From assembly GCF_001690185.1 (NCBI RefSeq), contig NZ_LZGN01000025.1, forward strand, positions 1 through 57,260: a stretch of DNA of 57,260 nt, given 5' to 3'. The position numbers were made by a program, and so were the translations under genes. Each line of letters begins with the position of its first letter. Within the stretch, counting starts at the first letter, position 1. This DNA comes from Gilliamella sp. wkB308 (GTDB lineage Bacteria; Pseudomonadota; Gammaproteobacteria; Enterobacterales; Orbaceae). A model generated the notes under the pieces. The model did no database searches and had not been told where the DNA came from. It saw only the letters and a program-made list of their open reading frames with translations. Positions 1 through 8,735 of the stretch are shown in pieces.

Positions 1-315
1 ATGAATATTATTTTTATCGTCATGAAACCAAATATGCCCGCTGCAATTTTCGCCTTGCAGTTCAAGGTAGCGGTCAGCATCATAGCGGTAAATCACCTGC
101 CGTTTGGTGCTGACATAATAGAATGAATTATCCAGCACTTCATCGTTTCGGGCAATGCTATAAAAAAGTTGATACCCGTCGCGCGGTTCGGGTTTAGGTG
201 GCCGCAGTGGCATCGGCTCTGAACTTGGAAAAGGGGCAATGATTGATAAAATACCAATCAGTACAACTGGCACAGCAAATAACATAATACATAATTTAAC
301 GAATGTCTGTTTCAT
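1..315 (-). CDS. Tli3-like T6SS immunity protein, partial copy (5' part only)
   Basis: This is the N-terminal ~105 codons of a third copy of the repeated immunity gene, cut by the left window edge. The start is the ATG at 313-315, as in the two complete copies. What is visible is a hydrophobic N-terminal segment followed by a proline-rich linker, and it matches the middle copy, including the Asp-Asn pair where the right-hand copy has Lys-Lys. Upstream lies the fragment of the first immunity gene instead of a full gene, so translation would rely on read-through from the tandem operon. Function is inferred from the linked Tle3-type effector. Confidence 0.7.
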   Translation of the reverse strand, partial: MKQTFVKLCIMLFAVPVVLIGILSIIAPFPSSEPMPLRPPKPEPRDGYQLFYSIARNDEVLDNSFYYVSTKRQVIYRYDADRYLELQGENCSGHIWFHDDKNNIH

Positions 316-420
316 TGATAAGTTCCTGATTTGGCAGTACCTAGCCATTGTTGAAAGACCGTCAATAAAGACAGATTATTGGGTAATTTAACTTCATCGG
401 CATCAAAATCGCACTGCATT
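312..420 (-). pseudogene. 3' fragment of the upstream immunity gene, carried in the repeat
   Basis: The last ~36 codons of the 251-residue immunity gene (intact at 2554-3309) are repeated here, ending in the same TGA that overlaps the next ATG as ATGA. The fragment is a passive part of the duplicated unit. It preserves the start context and coupling overlap of the downstream copy but has no start of its own. Confidence 0.8.
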
Positions 421-566
421 CTTTATTCACCGGTAAAATTGTTTATATGCCCAATAACAACAGCCAATACGTGTTGCTTGCACAAGTTTAAGACGTGGTT
501 TAAACAGGGTGTTAGCAAAAATCCAGCCCCCTGTAAGGGGGGACATAAGGGCAATACTTAACATGA

Positions 567-1436
567 CTATTTTTCCGCCCCGACTTCGCAACGAATTTTA
601 TCCCACCCTTGGTAAGGTTTGGGTTGGATATGTTTCATTGACTCAACCCGATTTTTATATTCTTGATTATATAGAAGTCTTTTATAAGCACCAAAATTAG
701 AGCCGTCTCTAATCCGTTCATCAGAAAAAGCGGCGGAAGGATAATAAAATTGGTTATATCTTAAACCTTGCCCATAATTAATATACTGATAATCATAGGA
801 TGCACCAAATATTACCTCGCCATTTTTTAACACAAAATAGCCGGTATTGCCCGAAATGGTAATAGGAGTATTGTAGTTTCCTGGTTTGTCATAAATTCCT
901 TGAATAGGCGAATCATCCACACCAATAAAGAAATCGACTTCATCACCGGGTACCGCTGCCATGGGGGATACCACGGCAATAATAAAATGCCGCCCACCAT
1001 CAACCGAAACGGCAAAATCGGTTAAATTTTGAGTAGGAATGGCAATATACTGCTTGCCGGGATTGTAATAGTGATATTTAGGTAAGTCATAGGCGGTATA
1101 AAACCGTTTTTGAATTAAGGTATGAATATTATTTTTATCGTCATGAAACCAAATATGCCCGCTGCAATTTTCGCCTTGCAGTTCAAGGTAGCGGTCAGCA
1201 TCATAGCGGTAAATCACCTGCCGTTTGGTGCTGACATAATAGAATGAATTATCCAGCACTTCATCGTTTCGGGCAATGCTATAAAAAAGTTGATACCCGT
1301 CGCGCGGTTCGGGTTTAGGTGGCCGCAGTGGCATCGGCTCTGAACTTGGAAAAGGGGCAATGATTGATAAAATACCAATCAGTACAACTGGCACAGCAAA
1401 TAACATAATACATAATTTAACGAATGTCTGTTTCAT
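567..1436 (-). CDS. Tli3-like T6SS immunity protein (tandem copy 2)
   Basis: A 289-residue protein whose likely role is to neutralise the Tle3-type lipase encoded upstream. I chose the ATG at 1436 because it forms an ATGA overlap with the preceding frame; an in-frame ATG 11 codons upstream lies inside the remnant of the other immunity gene. Residues ~5-28 are hydrophobic (signal anchor or uncleaved signal), followed by a Pro-rich linker (PLRPPKPEP), which suggests a periplasmic domain tethered to the inner membrane. No lipobox cysteine is seen. The body shares the pattern V-Y-R-aD-x-x-R-Y with the 251-residue neighbour (QVIYRYDADRY against QIVYRFDENRY), and both have a sDGGRxF motif. It is nearly identical to the copy at 1688-2557. 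Confidence 0.72.
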   Translation of the reverse strand: MKQTFVKLCIMLFAVPVVLIGILSIIAPFPSSEPMPLRPPKPEPRDGYQLFYSIARNDEVLDNSFYYVSTKRQVIYRYDADRYLELQGENCSGHIWFHDDKNNIHTLIQKRFYTAYDLPKYHYYNPGKQYIAIPTQNLTDFAVSVDGGRHFIIAVVSPMAAVPGDEVDFFIGVDDSPIQGIYDKPGNYNTPITISGNTGYFVLKNGEVIFGASYDYQYINYGQGLRYNQFYYPSAAFSDERIRDGSNFGAYKRLLYNQEYKNRVESMKHIQPKPYQGWDKIRCEVGAEK

Positions 1437-1541
1437 TGATAAGTTCCTGATTTGGCAGTACCTAGCCATTGTTGAAAGACCGTCAATAAAGACAGATTAT
1501 TGGGTAATTTAACTTCATCGGCATCAAAATCGCACTGCATT
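1433..1541 (-). pseudogene. 3' fragment of the upstream immunity gene, second occurrence
   Basis: The same ~108-bp tail of the 251-residue immunity gene as at 312-420, again ending in the TGA that overlaps the ATG of the following copy. It diverges abruptly from the intact gene at 1542, which marks the recombination junction of the duplication. Confidence 0.8.
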
Positions 1542-1687
1542 CTTTATTCACCGGTAAAATTGTTTATATGCCCAATAACAACAGCCAATACGTGTTGCTT
1601 GCACAAGTTTAAGACGTGGTTTAAACAGGGTGTTAGCAAAAATCCAGCCCCCTGTAAGGGGGGACATAAGGGCAATACTTAACATGA

Positions 1688-2557
1688 CTATTTTTCCGCC
1701 CCGACTTCGCAACGAATTTTATCCCACCCTTGGTAAGGTTTGGGTTGGATATGTTTCATTGACTCAACCCGATTTTTATATTCTTGATTATATAGAAGTC
1801 TTTTATAAGCACCAAAATTAGAGCCGTCTCTAATCCGTTCATCAGAAAAAGCGGCGGAAGGATAATAAAATTGGTTATATCTTAAACCTTGCCCATAATT
1901 AATATACTGATAATCATAGGATGCACCAAATATTACCTCGCCATTTTTTAACACAAAATAGCCGGTATTGCCCGAAATGGTAATAGGAGTATTGTAGTTT
2001 CCTGGTTTGTCATAAATTCCTTGAATAGGCGAATCATCCACACCAATAAAGAAATCGACTTCATCACCGGGTACCGCTGCCATGGGGGATACCACGGCAA
2101 TAATAAAATGCCGCCCACCATCAACCGAAACGGCAAAATCGGTTAAATTTTGAGTAGGAATGGCAATATACTGCTTGCCGGGATTGTAATAGTGATATTT
2201 AGGTAAGTCATAGGCGGTATAAAACCGTTTTTGAATTAAGGTATGAATATTATTTTTATCGTCATGAAACCAAATATGCCCGCTGCAATTTTCGCCTTGC
2301 AGTTCAAGGTAGCGGTCAGCATCATAGCGGTAAATCACCTGCCGTTTGGTGCTGACATAATAGAATGATTTTTTCAGCACTTCATCGTTTCGGGCAATGC
2401 TATAAAAAAGTTGATACCCGTCGCGCGGTTCGGGTTTAGGTGGCCGCAGAGGCATTGGCTCTGAACTTGGAAAAGGGGCAATGATTGATAAAATACCAAT
2501 CAGTACAACTGGCACAGCAAATAACATAATACATAATTTAACGAATGTCTGTTTCAT
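1688..2557 (-). CDS. Tli3-like T6SS immunity protein (tandem copy 1, effector-proximal)
   Basis: A 289-residue paralogue of the 251-residue immunity protein and the first copy after it. The ATG at 2557 overlaps the TGA of the upstream gene (ATGA), a classic sign of translational coupling in one operon with the effector. There is an N-terminal hydrophobic segment, then a Pro-rich linker and a globular domain likely exposed to the periplasm. It differs from the middle copy at one clear spot (LKKSFYY against LDNSFYY). Known Tle effectors are usually paired with periplasmic Tli immunity proteins, and the assignment rests on that pairing and on resemblance to the neighbour. The exact family is moderately sure. 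Confidence 0.75.
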   Translation of the reverse strand: MKQTFVKLCIMLFAVPVVLIGILSIIAPFPSSEPMPLRPPKPEPRDGYQLFYSIARNDEVLKKSFYYVSTKRQVIYRYDADRYLELQGENCSGHIWFHDDKNNIHTLIQKRFYTAYDLPKYHYYNPGKQYIAIPTQNLTDFAVSVDGGRHFIIAVVSPMAAVPGDEVDFFIGVDDSPIQGIYDKPGNYNTPITISGNTGYFVLKNGEVIFGASYDYQYINYGQGLRYNQFYYPSAAFSDERIRDGSNFGAYKRLLYNQEYKNRVESMKHIQPKPYQGWDKIRCEVGAEK

Positions 2558-3309
2558 TGATAAGTTCCTGATTTGGCAGTGCCTAGCCATTGTTGAAAGA
2601 CCGTCAATAAAGACAGATTATTGGGTAATTTAACTTCATCGGCATCAAAATCGCACTGCATTTTGTCCCATCCGGTGTAATCATCGGGAATCGGGGGAAT
2701 GGTGTCGGGAATGATTTGACTGCGACCTAATATTTTTTTATGTTGATCCCATTTAGATAACATATGTGGCGCTTTCGTGCCAAAAGGGCGTTCCGAGGCA
2801 TGTACATTGCCATCTTTAGCTAAAATAAAGGCTTGGTCATTAACTACATCGTATTGGGGAGAATCATGATTGCCTAACCAGTACCTATTCGCTAAATGAA
2901 TGCTTCTAAAGGAACGCCCACCGTCAATAGAAATATCAATAGCCGACAGATCTGATAAAGGAACAGAAATATAGTTTTTAGCGGGGTGACGATAGGGTTC
3001 GGTATAAATTCGTTGTGAGTGAGCCGCTAAACGATAATAGACTTGCTCTTTATCATCAATAAAATAGACTTGTCCATTACAACGGTAGCCGGTTAATAAC
3101 AGATAACGGTTTTCGTCAAACCGATAGACAATTTGCGAAGGACTAACATATTTTTGCTCTTGCAAATCGGTAATGGGTGAAATAGCGAGTATGCTAAAAA
3201 TATAGATAAGATAGCTGAGTACTTGCCAGCCCAAATGATGTCGCTTAATGGATAACCAAGAAAAGCTTATTCCTCCAATTAAGGTAAGCAATATTGCTAG
3301 AATAATCAT
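2554..3309 (-). CDS. Tli3-like T6SS immunity protein, membrane-anchored, divergent paralogue
   Basis: A 251-residue protein encoded directly after the Tle3-type effector with an ATGA overlap (ATG 3307-3309, effector TGA 3306-3308). The first ~48 residues form two hydrophobic segments (about 1-16 and 28-47). The rest is a soluble domain resembling the tandem immunity proteins: QIVYRFDENRYLLLTG, then a DGGRSFRS motif and a C-terminal ydYTGWDKMQC motif that parallels kPYQGWDKIRC in the paralogues. It probably protects the inner membrane or periplasm against the lipase. Overlapping starts and stops with both neighbours argue for one transcript. Confidence 0.72.
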   Translation of the reverse strand: MIILAILLTLIGGISFSWLSIKRHHLGWQVLSYLIYIFSILAISPITDLQEQKYVSPSQIVYRFDENRYLLLTGYRCNGQVYFIDDKEQVYYRLAAHSQRIYTEPYRHPAKNYISVPLSDLSAIDISIDGGRSFRSIHLANRYWLGNHDSPQYDVVNDQAFILAKDGNVHASERPFGTKAPHMLSKWDQHKKILGRSQIIPDTIPPIPDDYTGWDKMQCDFDADEVKLPNNLSLLTVFQQWLGTAKSGTYQ

Positions 3310-5876
3310 TTATTTCTCCTTTTGGTGATAGGTTCAGGCATTGGCCATTGTATATCTTCATCAAACATATATGGGTAGTGTTTTTTAAGAATATCAGGGA
3401 TTTTAGTTGGTGAGCTGGTGAAAGTATCTTTCATTAGCGAGTAAGTCCCTTCTAACGAACCAACAAACCTAAATTCATTCACTACGCTCTTAGGTACAGT
3501 GCCTTTTAAAAGATTCATACTCTTCTTAATTCCATCAGGTAAAATACCCGAAATTTGGTAGATTATTGTTTCTTTCTCTTCATTTTGACGCGACCGCCAG
3601 TCGGCATTATTAATTAGCCGATGCCAAGTTCGCTGATTGGCTTTACTTGCAATACTGACTTCGCCAAGGGCAAGGTCATACGCCATAATATGCGATGGTA
3701 CCTGTTCGTGTAGGGTTATGCCAGAGTGGTGGCTGCTATCCACGGGTGTAGATGCTTGGGTTTTTACGTCTTCATAAATCCTTTGTCTGATTTCGTCTTC
3801 ATCAGGAAAACACCAAACTTCGAATTTATAAGGGTCGTCGGTAAATCGGAAGTGGGCAACGTTTTTCCATTCAGGGTGCTCTGCTTCTCGATCTTTTTTC
3901 CATTGGTAATGAAGATCGATAATATTGGTATGTGGTGCCAATCCTCTCCATGGCTTTTTGGGGCGATTAGGTCCCCGATATTCAAATGTATATTTCGGGT
4001 AAGGCTTATAATGTTCCGATTTCTTATAATCATTTTCGTAATGTCTATATTTATCTTGTTGGATAAACTGATCATGATAATAAATTGCTTTGGCTAACTC
4101 AGTCTGTGCGCTTTTTCCACAGCCGGTGTAGGTAATGGGGATAGGTACTTGTTCGCCATTTACTTTTAACTGCTCCTCTACTGCGTAGCTAGCATTACTG
4201 TATAGGTTAGCATCAAAAACACTATCTGCCCCTGTTTCTGTTGGCGAATAAAGCCCGGATTGTTGATCTTGTTTTAATCGTTCTAAGTCTTCGTCATTTA
4301 TTTTGTATTGAATAACGAGTTTACTTTTGAGTATATCGTAATAGCCGTTATAGTAACGACCATTTTTAACCGGATTATGTTGATTAATTAGCGAAATTTC
4401 ATCTTGGGTTAAAAAGACTCTCACTGTAGTTTTATTACCTTTAACAATTTCTAAATATCTGTTGTGCAAAGCTTTTCTATCAATATATGTGGGCAAATCA
4501 ATCTTGAATGTTCCACTGGGTCTAAAAAAAATAAACTTATCAGGATTTTCACCCACCGGAAAACCATGCCCAAAGGCACGTTGCCTTAATTTGTCCCCAC
4601 ACTGTTTAAAAACGTAGTTCGGTATACCTTGCCAACCCATTCCTTGAATGCTTCTTAACGAAACGACCTGATCATTAGGACTAAAGTAGTTATACACTTT
4701 ACCGAAATTGTCACGCCAATACAGCGGATTGGTAAAATCGTAATCAGGCGTGGCAGGATTGAGTAAATCGGGTTTTATTGGGGGCGATGCCACATATTTT
4801 TCGATTAATACCTTAGGATCTTTAAACATCTTTTCCCGTAAATTCTGTCCTTGTTCGATAGCATCTACAAAATTGATAAAGGTTTGTTCCCGTGCTTTAT
4901 TGGTTTGTACCGCCATGCCCAGTTCTTTTGATTGCCCTTCTAAAAATGTGCCATCAAACGCATACGGTGAGTGAGCCATAATCACGCAGTCTGCCGGTAA
5001 GTAATTTTCGTCTTTAAGCATTAGATTAGCTAACATAGTAATAATGGTGCCTTGGCTGTGGGCAACAATATTAATTGGCGCATGTTTTAATTTGTCATCA
5101 TCCCTAATCTCTTTTATTAATTTAGCTAATCGATAAGCAGCGAATACCATATAAATTCGGTGCGGATTTTCATAAGCTTTTGACCCTTTTGGTGACCCTA
5201 ATGTAGCCACGAAATTTGTTATAGACGTTAAACCGGGACCGTACATATCGGGTATGCAGGTGGTGGCGTCAGAAAACGGTCCACCATTACGCGTAAAAAG
5301 GTGATCGATCCAGTTACCAAATTGATCACTGCTTAATTTGGAAAAACCAAACATGTCTTTTAGTTCTTTGGTTTCACGTTCAACCCAATAAGCATCATAG
5401 GGTAGTTCGGCTTTTTTATCTTTTTTTAGTCGTTCTTCGTACGCTTTTTGTTCAGTGTAATAACTATCAATATCAACCGGTCGATACCCCCAGTAAAAAG
5501 GGATAATTGGCGAGTTACCTTTATGTTTTTCCTCACACGGTTTTAATGGCACCTTAATTATCTTGGGTTCTGTCCATTCTGTAAACATTTGCATTCTGGG
5601 CGAAAAATTTTCATGGTCGGTTTGCGTCCACTTCCATTTATTGGGTTTTAAATCGTTACGTCCTAAACGTTTGTTTAACCCCGCACAAATGCCTTTATCT
5701 AAATTAGGAAATGCTTCGCCTACATCGTTAACGCCGTGAATTAAAATAACAATACATGGCAATGGTGCAGGTACATCAACGACGTGGGTTTTCATGACAT
5801 CAGTCGATTTTTCCGGTACTCCTATTACGCCTTCAACACAGGCAATGACATCATCATAGCTATTTTTATCCGTCAT
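3306..5876 (-). CDS. Type VI secretion phospholipase effector, Tle3/DUF3274-like
   Basis: An 856-residue protein predicted to be an alpha/beta-hydrolase lipase injected into rival cells through the T6SS. Near the N-terminus there is an oxyanion-type VILIHGVND segment (residues ~43-51), and the nucleophile elbow AHSQG sits at ~272-276 with Ser274. A region with NYFSPNDQVVSLRSIQG further on is typical of the Tle3 (DUF3274) group, where it would supply the catalytic Asp. The long C-terminal part is unassigned. There is no signal peptide, as expected for T6SS cargo. The start has a good Shine-Dalgarno (AAGGAG). Four immunity genes or copies follow downstream. No vgrG, PAAR or adaptor gene is recognisable upstream, so delivery must rely on components elsewhere. 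Confidence 0.82.
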   Translation of the reverse strand: MTDKNSYDDVIACVEGVIGVPEKSTDVMKTHVVDVPAPLPCIVILIHGVNDVGEAFPNLDKGICAGLNKRLGRNDLKPNKWKWTQTDHENFSPRMQMFTEWTEPKIIKVPLKPCEEKHKGNSPIIPFYWGYRPVDIDSYYTEQKAYEERLKKDKKAELPYDAYWVERETKELKDMFGFSKLSSDQFGNWIDHLFTRNGGPFSDATTCIPDMYGPGLTSITNFVATLGSPKGSKAYENPHRIYMVFAAYRLAKLIKEIRDDDKLKHAPINIVAHSQGTIITMLANLMLKDENYLPADCVIMAHSPYAFDGTFLEGQSKELGMAVQTNKAREQTFINFVDAIEQGQNLREKMFKDPKVLIEKYVASPPIKPDLLNPATPDYDFTNPLYWRDNFGKVYNYFSPNDQVVSLRSIQGMGWQGIPNYVFKQCGDKLRQRAFGHGFPVGENPDKFIFFRPSGTFKIDLPTYIDRKALHNRYLEIVKGNKTTVRVFLTQDEISLINQHNPVKNGRYYNGYYDILKSKLVIQYKINDEDLERLKQDQQSGLYSPTETGADSVFDANLYSNASYAVEEQLKVNGEQVPIPITYTGCGKSAQTELAKAIYYHDQFIQQDKYRHYENDYKKSEHYKPYPKYTFEYRGPNRPKKPWRGLAPHTNIIDLHYQWKKDREAEHPEWKNVAHFRFTDDPYKFEVWCFPDEDEIRQRIYEDVKTQASTPVDSSHHSGITLHEQVPSHIMAYDLALGEVSIASKANQRTWHRLINNADWRSRQNEEKETIIYQISGILPDGIKKSMNLLKGTVPKSVVNEFRFVGSLEGTYSLMKDTFTSSPTKIPDILKKHYPYMFDEDIQWPMPEPITKRRNK

Positions 5877-6255
5877 AAATTAACTCCTTGGGTAATCTTT
5901 TTACTATAATTGATTTATTTTTGTTATTGTTAATTTTGATTTTTTCACTATTTAATCCATGAGCTGATGTTCTATACCATTGATAAAATACGTAATGCCA
6001 TTGAGTGGATTGTTTAAGACTATTGGTATTTTTATTGAGTTTTTTCAACCAATTTTTAAAAAGGGTTGTTTTAACATGATTGATTGATAAAACGCGAAAG
6101 GTGGTTAGTTTTAGGGGTAACCTGTTATGGTTAATGACAGACATGAATAAAATCGACAATTGCTTAAAATTAACAATGGTGAACAAATTGTGATTAAGCG
6201 ACAAAACGTTGATTAAAAAATTTTGCTTGTTTATTGTCGATTTCCTTGTGTTCAT
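5866..6255 (-). CDS. Uncharacterised 129-residue basic protein upstream of the lipase effector
   Basis: An open frame with a plausible AAAGGA ribosome site 7 bases before its ATG, ending 11 bases inside the effector gene. It is rich in Lys, Asn and hydrophobic residues and has no motif I recognise. The overlap would couple it to the effector, as small adaptors or chaperones often are. But its 3' end coincides with the effector's own Shine-Dalgarno, and the composition is close to what AT-rich non-coding DNA would give. It may therefore be spurious or a decayed gene. Confidence 0.35.
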   Translation of the reverse strand: MNTRKSTINKQNFLINVLSLNHNLFTIVNFKQLSILFMSVINHNRLPLKLTTFRVLSINHVKTTLFKNWLKKLNKNTNSLKQSTQWHYVFYQWYRTSAHGLNSEKIKINNNKNKSIIVKRLPKELIYDG

Positions 6256-6554
6256 TGTGCATTCCTTTGGTGTTCGATAGTGATAATTTTTTACCGAATT
6301 AGATAACTATCAGTATAAAAATTAGTCTAGTTAAAATACGTCTTTTTTTTCAACAATGCAACTTTTTTTTTGATTAAAATTATCGAGATAAGTGTTTAAA
6401 CAAGGTGAGTAGCTTGTTAGCAATCAAGGCGATCACTAACAATATAAGGCATTTATGACTATGCGGTTATTGCATTTATAAACAACCCATATTGTGTTTT
6501 AAAAAAGGTTGCTAATGGTAAAACGTTATCCGTTAGATTGGTTTTTTTAGTCAA
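6256..6554. other. Intergenic region between flgJ and the effector locus
   Basis: About 300 bp with no convincing gene. On the minus strand an imperfect stem (CTAACGG at 6530-6536 pairing with CCATTAG at 6512-6518, one mismatch) lies shortly before six Ts (6501-6506). This may be a weak terminator for the flagellar operon. The rest is AT-rich and would have to contain the promoter for the effector operon, which I cannot place. Confidence 0.4.
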
Positions 6555-7598
6555 TCAATTAAACATAATTCGTTTAAAACTTGTTACATGGGTGGTGGGG
6601 TGTGTTTGAGCAATTTGTTCTATACGGGCAATAATTTGTATGAGTTTGTCACTGTAGTTGGGATCGGTTGCGTATTTTGCTGCTTGTAATGCTTTGGCGG
6701 CGGTTCTTGCATCGGGTGCTTTGACCACCGCTTGGTAGCGAGGGCTTTGGGTTAATAGATTAATATAGTCGGTTAATGCATGTTGTTTACTGGTATAGAC
6801 TTTGAAATTATCTTGAATTTTTATCATTCGGTCATTGATAAATTCTTGTGTTGTTAATCGAGTCGCATTACCTTGCCATGTTGGCGTGGCTTTGATACCA
6901 AAGTAGTTATGGCTTGATTGGTTATCTGCGGTTTTAATCAGTTTTTGTCCCCAACCGGTTTCTAATGCGGCTTGTGCAATGATAACTTCGTAAGGTATAC
7001 CTGAACTTTTTGAAGCTTGTTGAGCAGGAACAATCCATTCTTTGACAAATGCGGTTACATGATCTTGATTTGCCTTATCGGCAGGTTTTAACGATGTGAG
7101 TTCAGATGCATTTATTTTTGATGCATTATCGATTTTATGGCTATGATAAAGCATTTGTCCTAATGCTTCGGGCGTGACTGTCGCTGATGCGTTGCTAAAT
7201 AAAGATTGTGCAAGTTTAAGGTTAGGTTGTTGCGACGATTTTTGAGGTTGAATAGGAATAGTGCCCGATGACGATATATTTGATGACAAAGGTTTGCCAT
7301 GCGTGAGTTGCTTGGTGATGATATTAGCAAGCCCCAACCCTTTACCCGCTGCTTGCTGAGCAATTTGCTGATCAAACATCGATGTAAAGAGTTGGGTTGC
7401 AGGTTGATTGAATAATCCACTGTCCGGCACTGCTTTACGCATTGATTGCATCATCATATTAATAAATAGCGTTTCAAATTGTTCGGCAACTTGTTTAATA
7501 CTTTGATTAGTCCCTTTTGCCACATCGCGCTTTAATTGATTTAATCCATTTACATCATAGGCAAAACGGTGAACAGATTGATTAATCAGATTATTCAT
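6555..7598 (-). CDS. flgJ: Flagellar rod-capping protein / peptidoglycan hydrolase FlgJ
   Basis: A 347-residue protein of the dual-domain type. The N-terminal ~110 residues are the rod-cap domain (FETLFINMMMQSMRKAVPD, then LFTSMFDQQIAQQ). After a Ser/Gln-rich linker, residues ~165-335 form a glucosaminidase (GH73-like) domain with AQAALETGWGQ and NYFGIKATPTWQG. It acts in the periplasm, capping rod assembly and opening the peptidoglycan. It is the last gene of the flgB-J run, 16 bp after flgI. In enterics flgK and flgL normally follow, but here they do not. Confidence 0.95.
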   Translation of the reverse strand: MNNLINQSVHRFAYDVNGLNQLKRDVAKGTNQSIKQVAEQFETLFINMMMQSMRKAVPDSGLFNQPATQLFTSMFDQQIAQQAAGKGLGLANIITKQLTHGKPLSSNISSSGTIPIQPQKSSQQPNLKLAQSLFSNASATVTPEALGQMLYHSHKIDNASKINASELTSLKPADKANQDHVTAFVKEWIVPAQQASKSSGIPYEVIIAQAALETGWGQKLIKTADNQSSHNYFGIKATPTWQGNATRLTTQEFINDRMIKIQDNFKVYTSKQHALTDYINLLTQSPRYQAVVKAPDARTAAKALQAAKYATDPNYSDKLIQIIARIEQIAQTHPTTHVTSFKRIMFN

Positions 7599-7614
7599 AT
7601 TCTATTTTTTATAT

Positions 7615-8724
7615 CTAAATGGTTTCTAACGAAGCATGTAAGCAACCGGCTTTTTTAAGTGCTTCAAGGATTGACATTAATTCGGTCGGATTGGCACCCA
7701 ATAAGTTGAGCGATTTAATCACACTATTTAAATTCACCCCTGCAGTGACTTTTTGCAATGCACCACCTTGCTCTTCAACCGCAATTTGTGTTTCAGGTGT
7801 GACCGCTGTTTCCCCACCCGCTAAAGGTGTATTGGGTTGGTTAACTTTGAGTTTGTTATTGACGACAACCGATAAGTTACCATGCGCGACAGCGCAGTTA
7901 TCCAGCTGGACTTTTTGATTCATGACCACAACCCCAGTACGAGTATTAATGACAACTTTGGCTGAGATCGGCGTAGCACCAATTTCAAGATTTTGTATTC
8001 GTGATAATAATTTAACCCGTTCTTGACTGGTAACAGGCATTTTGACTGTCACCGTCGTACCGTCCAGTGCCACAGCACTGTTTTTTTGTAATTTATTAAT
8101 CGCTTCGGAGATTTTTAAGGCACGAGTAAAATCGAATTGATTCAGATGTAAGTGAATAATGTCTTGTTCATCTAATCGCATGGCTAATTCACGTTCAATC
8201 GTTGCACCATTTGGGATTGTCGCACCAGCTAATTGATTGACACTTACGCTACTTCCGCCACTACTTGCGCCCATGCCACCCAAAAATAGATTACCTTGAG
8301 CAATGGCATAAACTTGGTTATCTGCGCCTTTTAACGGCGTCATAATTAATGTGCCCCCTCGTAGACTTTTGGCATTACCAAGTGAAGATACCACGACATC
8401 TATTTGTTGTCCTACACGTGCATAAGAAGGTAATTTTGCCGTAACCATAACCGCAGCAACATTTTTAAGTTGCATATTGCTGCCTGTTGGAACAGTAATA
8501 CCTAATTGAGACAACATATTGGTGATACTTTGAATCGTAAACGGTGTTTGTGAGGTTTGGTCGCCCGTTCCATCAAGTCCTACCACAATGCCATAACCCA
8601 CTAATGCATTATCACGTACCCCTTGTATGGTGACTAGATCACGGATGCGTTCAGCGTAACTATAAGGTATCGCTAAAATCATCATTAAGATAAAACAGAT
8701 AAGAGTAGGTATTTTTTTTATCAT
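7615..8724 (-). CDS. flgI: Flagellar P-ring protein FlgI
   Basis: 369 residues from the ATG at 8724, preferred over an in-frame start at 8775 because it leaves an 11-bp gap after flgH and puts the signal peptide ([19 protein letters not shown]...SYA) at the N-terminus. The mature protein starts [21 protein letters not shown], the hallmark of P-ring subunits, and continues with [10 protein letters not shown]. It is exported to the periplasm and forms the ring around the rod in the peptidoglycan layer. The length is normal for the family. Confidence 0.95.
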   Translation of the reverse strand: MIKKIPTLICFILMMILAIPYSYAERIRDLVTIQGVRDNALVGYGIVVGLDGTGDQTSQTPFTIQSITNMLSQLGITVPTGSNMQLKNVAAVMVTAKLPSYARVGQQIDVVVSSLGNAKSLRGGTLIMTPLKGADNQVYAIAQGNLFLGGMGASSGGSSVSVNQLAGATIPNGATIERELAMRLDEQDIIHLHLNQFDFTRALKISEAINKLQKNSAVALDGTTVTVKMPVTSQERVKLLSRIQNLEIGATPISAKVVINTRTGVVVMNQKVQLDNCAVAHGNLSVVVNNKLKVNQPNTPLAGGETAVTPETQIAVEEQGGALQKVTAGVNLNSVIKSLNLLGANPTELMSILEALKKAGCLHASLETI

Positions 8725-8735
8725 GCTAAAACTCG

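Larger units (their letters stand above)
1..2662. repeat. 1121-bp tandem repeat array carrying immunity genes
   Basis: Bases 421-1541 and 1542-2662 are two full units of 1121 bp, and 1-420 is the right part of a third unit cut by the window edge. Each unit holds one immunity gene (minus strand), about 146 bp of downstream spacer, and the last ~108 bp of the upstream immunity gene. The left junction is visible where the sequence after CGCACTGCATT continues differently at 1542 (spacer) and 2663 (intact upstream gene). By eye the partial and middle units are identical. The right-hand unit differs at a few bases only, so the left units look like the newest duplicates. The total copy number cannot be seen. 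Confidence 0.95.

Noticed and set aside
379-1821. Short plus-strand open frames of 60-63 codons at 379-561, 509-700, 1500-1682 and 1630-1821
   Set aside because: They are identical because the DNA is tandemly repeated, lie antisense to or between immunity genes, and have no ribosome sites.
1-2662. CRISPR array or minisatellite
   Set aside because: The unit is 1121 bp and contains a full gene; no short spaced repeats are present here or elsewhere in the window.
3726-4974. Plus-strand frames antisense to the lipase effector gene
   Set aside because: The opposite strand carries a long, motif-bearing gene; these are shadow frames.
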